Below, piece after piece: positions 61,623-64,000 of a DNA stretch of 64,000 bases (its first letter is position 1; each line of letters opens with the position of its first letter). The notes under the pieces were generated by a model. That model worked only from the letters and a program-made list of their open reading frames with translations, searched no databases and had not been told where the DNA came from. A program made the position numbers and the translations under genes. The DNA is from Geobacter sp. UBA5730 (GTDB lineage: Bacteria; Desulfobacterota; Desulfuromonadia; Geobacterales; Pseudopelobacteraceae), in assembly GCA_002419465.1 (NCBI GenBank), contig DIGE01000014.1:248001-312000 (forward strand). The letters are read 5' to 3'.

Positions 61623-62075
61623 ATGAATAGCGCAAAACTCGAACTGACCGTCGGTATCTTCATGCTGATCGGCATTCTCTGCCTGGGTTACCTGTCCATC
61701 AAACTTGGCAAAATGGAACTGTTGGGCGGCAACTACTACCGTGTCGTGGCTCGATTTGATTCGGTTTCCGGCCTTAAGCAGGGAGCGCGGGTCGAGGTGG
61801 CCGGGGTTGAGGTGGGCGCTGTGGAGCGGATCACCCTGGAGAAGGAGTCGGGGGACCGGGCCGAACTCATCCTCAAAATCAAGGATGGCGTCAATCTGAC
61901 CGACGACGTGATCGCCTCGGTCCGCACCAGCGGTATCATCGGTGACAAATTTATCAAGCTCAAGCCGGGAGGTTCTGACCAGATGTTGAAAGAAGGCAGC
62001 AAGATCCGGGAAACCGAATCAGCCATTGACATTGAGGAACTGGTCAGCAAGTTTATCCACGGAAATGTCGACTAG
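61623..62075 (+). CDS. mlaD: MlaD, MCE-domain lipid-binding protein
   Basis: A 150-residue protein with one N-terminal membrane helix (VGIFMLIGILCLGYLSIKL) and a single MCE domain (ARFDSVSGLKQGARVEVAGV, VRTSGIIGDKFIKLKPG). It forms a periplasmic hexameric ring on MlaE. Starts 1 base after mlaF. Confidence 0.94.
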   Translation: MNSAKLELTVGIFMLIGILCLGYLSIKLGKMELLGGNYYRVVARFDSVSGLKQGARVEVAGVEVGAVERITLEKESGDRAELILKIKDGVNLTDDVIASVRTSGIIGDKFIKLKPGGSDQMLKEGSKIRETESAIDIEELVSKFIHGNVD

Positions 62076-62084
62076 GAGCAACAG

Positions 62085-63467
62085 ATGAAGCGACACCTGA
62101 ACTGCATACTGACCGCCCTGGCCTTCACCCTGACCACCACGGCCACCGCCCTGGCCGGCAGTCCCGGCCAGACCACGCTGGTACTGGATCTTGACGAGTG
62201 TATCCGCACCGCCCTTAAGTCTGCACCCGAAATCGGCGAGGCGCAGGCCGATCTGGAGCTGACCAGTTCCAAACTGCAGGAGGCCAAATCCTACCGTTAT
62301 CCCCAGATGGATCTGCTGGCCCTGTTCGGTCCGGCTCCCGGCGCCAAACGTGAAGATATTTCCCCGGTTGTCAACACTGACAAGTCGTTCAGCGTCAAGG
62401 AGATGACCTGGTTTACCAGCGCTGATCTGCTGATCACTCAGCCGTTATGGACCTTCGGCAAGATCAGTGAAAACATGAAGGCCGCCACCCACGGCATTGA
62501 GGTGGACAAGGCCAAGAAGCAGCAAAAAGCCAACGAGATTGCTCTGGAGGTCAAAAAGTACTACTACGGCGTGCTGCTGGCCCGGGAAATGAAGGGCGTC
62601 CTGAACGAACTGCAGGACTACATAGATACCGGCAAGAAGAAAGTGCGCCAGCTGATTGAAAATGAAGTGCCTTCCGGCGACGAGATAGATCTCTACAAGC
62701 TCGACGCCTATGCCGGTTCCATTAACAAATTTATGGAAGAAGCCAAAAAGGGCGAGCAGTTGGCCCTGGCTGCACTCAAGGCGCGGCTTAACCTGGGCGA
62801 CAACATGGATGTCGAGGTTGCCACCGAGCGCTTGACCATGGACAGCGAACCAGCGGGAGACATTGAAACCTTCATTGAACGCTCCCGCTTGCAGCGACCG
62901 GAGTTCAAGCAGCTCAAAGAAGGTCTGGCAGCCCGTACGGCGCTGGTGGATGCCGCTAAGGCCAACTATTACCCCGATGTTTTCCTGGCCGGCGTGATCT
63001 CCTGGGCCTACGCCGACAAGCGTGACCGGATCGACAATCCCTACATCAGCGACCGTTTCCAGCACGCCTACGGCGGTGTCGCCCTGGGCCTGAAGTGGCA
63101 CCTGGATTTCGGCATTATCGGGTCAAGGGTTGCTGCTGAGCAGGCTCAGCTGAACCGCCTGCAAAGTACCAACAGCTATGCCGAGGCCTTTATTCCCCTC
63201 CAGATCCGCAAGGCCTGGCTGGAGATGAAAGAGGCTGAAAAGGTGGTCACCGTCACCCATGACGCGTATAAGAGCGCCAAGAAGTGGGGGGCGGCTGCCC
63301 TGGCCAACTTCGATTTCGGCATCGGCAATCCGCGGGACGTGTTTGAAGCGGCCGAGATTTATGGCAAGATGAAAGGCGACCACTACCAGGCTATCTACAA
63401 CTATAAACTGGCCAAGGCCAACCTGGACCATGCCATCGGCGAGCTGCCGGTGGCGCCACGCAAATAG
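62085..63467 (+). CDS. TolC-family outer membrane efflux protein
   Basis: A 460-residue protein with a signal peptide (cleavage near TATALAG) and two OEP-type coiled-coil repeats (DECIRTALKSAPEIGEAQADLE; later YAEAFIPLQIRKAWLEMKEAEK). TolC proteins form trimeric channels through the outer membrane. It is placed between mlaD and mlaC, where a lipid carrier or VacJ is more usual. No inner-membrane efflux pump is seen nearby. Confidence 0.85.
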   Translation: MKRHLNCILTALAFTLTTTATALAGSPGQTTLVLDLDECIRTALKSAPEIGEAQADLELTSSKLQEAKSYRYPQMDLLALFGPAPGAKREDISPVVNTDKSFSVKEMTWFTSADLLITQPLWTFGKISENMKAATHGIEVDKAKKQQKANEIALEVKKYYYGVLLAREMKGVLNELQDYIDTGKKKVRQLIENEVPSGDEIDLYKLDAYAGSINKFMEEAKKGEQLALAALKARLNLGDNMDVEVATERLTMDSEPAGDIETFIERSRLQRPEFKQLKEGLAARTALVDAAKANYYPDVFLAGVISWAYADKRDRIDNPYISDRFQHAYGGVALGLKWHLDFGIIGSRVAAEQAQLNRLQSTNSYAEAFIPLQIRKAWLEMKEAEKVVTVTHDAYKSAKKWGAAALANFDFGIGNPRDVFEAAEIYGKMKGDHYQAIYNYKLAKANLDHAIGELPVAPRK

Positions 63468-63491
63468 GTTCCCCAAGGAGGAAGCATATCC

Positions 63492-64000
63492 ATGTTGAAA
63501 CGCATCTGCATCATAGTACTCTGCTGCCTGTTACTTTCGAATACCGCCTTCGCCTCGATCACCGCAGACGTCAAGCGTACGGTTGATGACATCATCAAGA
63601 TCGTCACCGATAACGACCTCAAAAGAACCTCCAATGAGCAGAAGCGTCGCGGCGCCATTAAAAAGGTTCTCAGCGACATTTTTGATCACCAGGAAATGGC
63701 CAAGCGTTCCCTGGGCAAACACTGGAACCAGCGTTCTCCGGCCGAGCGCAAGCTTTTTGTTGACCTGTTCGCCTCTCTGCTGGAAAATTCCTATGCGAGC
63801 AAAATCGAATCCTACAACAATGAAAAAGTGGTCTATGTCAAGGAGGTCGTTGATGGTGATCACGCCGAGGTCAAATCCAAGATTATCACTCCCAAAAAAG
63901 ATGAGTTTACTTTGGATTATCGTTTGATGAAGGAATCTGGCGGGAAATGGATGGTCTACGATGTGGTGATTGAAGGGGTCAGCCTGGTCTCCAACTACCG
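63492..64000 (+). CDS. mlaC: Periplasmic phospholipid carrier MlaC (3' end outside window)
   Basis: 169 visible residues. Signal peptide (KRICIIVLCCLLLSNTAFA), then the Tol-Tol-Ttg2 family: VKRTVDDIIKIVTDNDLK, FDHQEMAKRSLGKHWNQRS, ERKLFVDLFASLLENSY and WMVYDVVIEGVSLVSNYR. MlaC ferries phospholipids between MlaA at the outer membrane and the MlaFED complex. Good AAGGAGGAAG site. The last codons lie beyond the window. Confidence 0.93.
   Translation, partial: MLKRICIIVLCCLLLSNTAFASITADVKRTVDDIIKIVTDNDLKRTSNEQKRRGAIKKVLSDIFDHQEMAKRSLGKHWNQRSPAERKLFVDLFASLLENSYASKIESYNNEKVVYVKEVVDGDHAEVKSKIITPKKDEFTLDYRLMKESGGKWMVYDVVIEGVSLVSNY

Overview
The window looks like a chromosomal segment of a Geobacter-type bacterium (Geobacterales, Desulfobacterota; Trichlorobacter/Geobacter lovleyi and Pelobacter propionicus relatives come to mind). 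This is an inference from gene content. The markers are a 14-gene complex I operon, an F1Fo ATP synthase split into two distant clusters, an AhbD-like radical SAM enzyme of the siroheme-to-heme route beside glutamate-pathway hemL, MglA/MglB, selC, hopanoid-type HpnI and an Mla cluster. Coding density is very high and no stretch longer than 300 bases lacks a gene. I see no IS element, prophage, CRISPR array or rRNA.

Layout. 1-6.3 kb: end of proC, a very small Cys-rich protein, a polysaccharide deacetylase, divergent usp/iclR genes, a secreted Cys protein, tRNA-Phe, ahbD-like, mglBA, then a tRNA-Ser/Arg/Sec cluster. 6.4-21.5 kb: nuoA to nuoN on the minus strand. 21.7-24.8 kb: hemL, then the Fo cluster atpZ-atpI-atpB-atpE on the plus strand. 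24.8-39.9 kb: a long, tightly packed minus-strand train cinA-like, recA, pilT, recX, alaS, response regulator/kinase, argB-argD-argF-argG, Nudix, a nitrilase-like protein, argH, and an LptM-like lipoprotein. 39.9-46.3 kb: larC and larB (nickel-pincer cofactor) separated by a small defence island of hepT/mntA, a gene remnant, a PLD-helicase-DUF3427 protein and a stub of a cytosine-5 DNA methyltransferase. 46.5-49.5 kb: leuCD, tatA, a YhcC-type radical SAM protein. 49.5-57.2 kb: the F1 and b/b' cluster atpX-F-H-A-G-D-C, then parAB. 57.3-64 kb: a pseudouridine synthase, MnmM-like methyltransferase, HpnI-like glycosyltransferase, and mlaE-mlaF-mlaD-tolC-like-mlaC (cut by the window end).

How it fits together. 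Complex I and both ATP synthase clusters are the energy-conserving core. All three of their promoter regions carry a TTTTGTATAC-type motif. At nuo and at atpZ it lies exactly 31 bases downstream of a TTGACA box, which suggests one regulator controls NADH oxidation and ATP synthesis together. The arginine genes form one nearly gapless unit with translational overlaps. The lar genes imply a lactate racemase-like nickel-pincer enzyme elsewhere in the genome, and selC implies selenoproteins elsewhere.

The most interesting items are the shared energy operator, the Cys-rich 54-residue protein, the divergent E-K-C nitrilase-like protein in the arginine operon, the overlapping usp/iclR promoters, and the island inserted between larB and larC.
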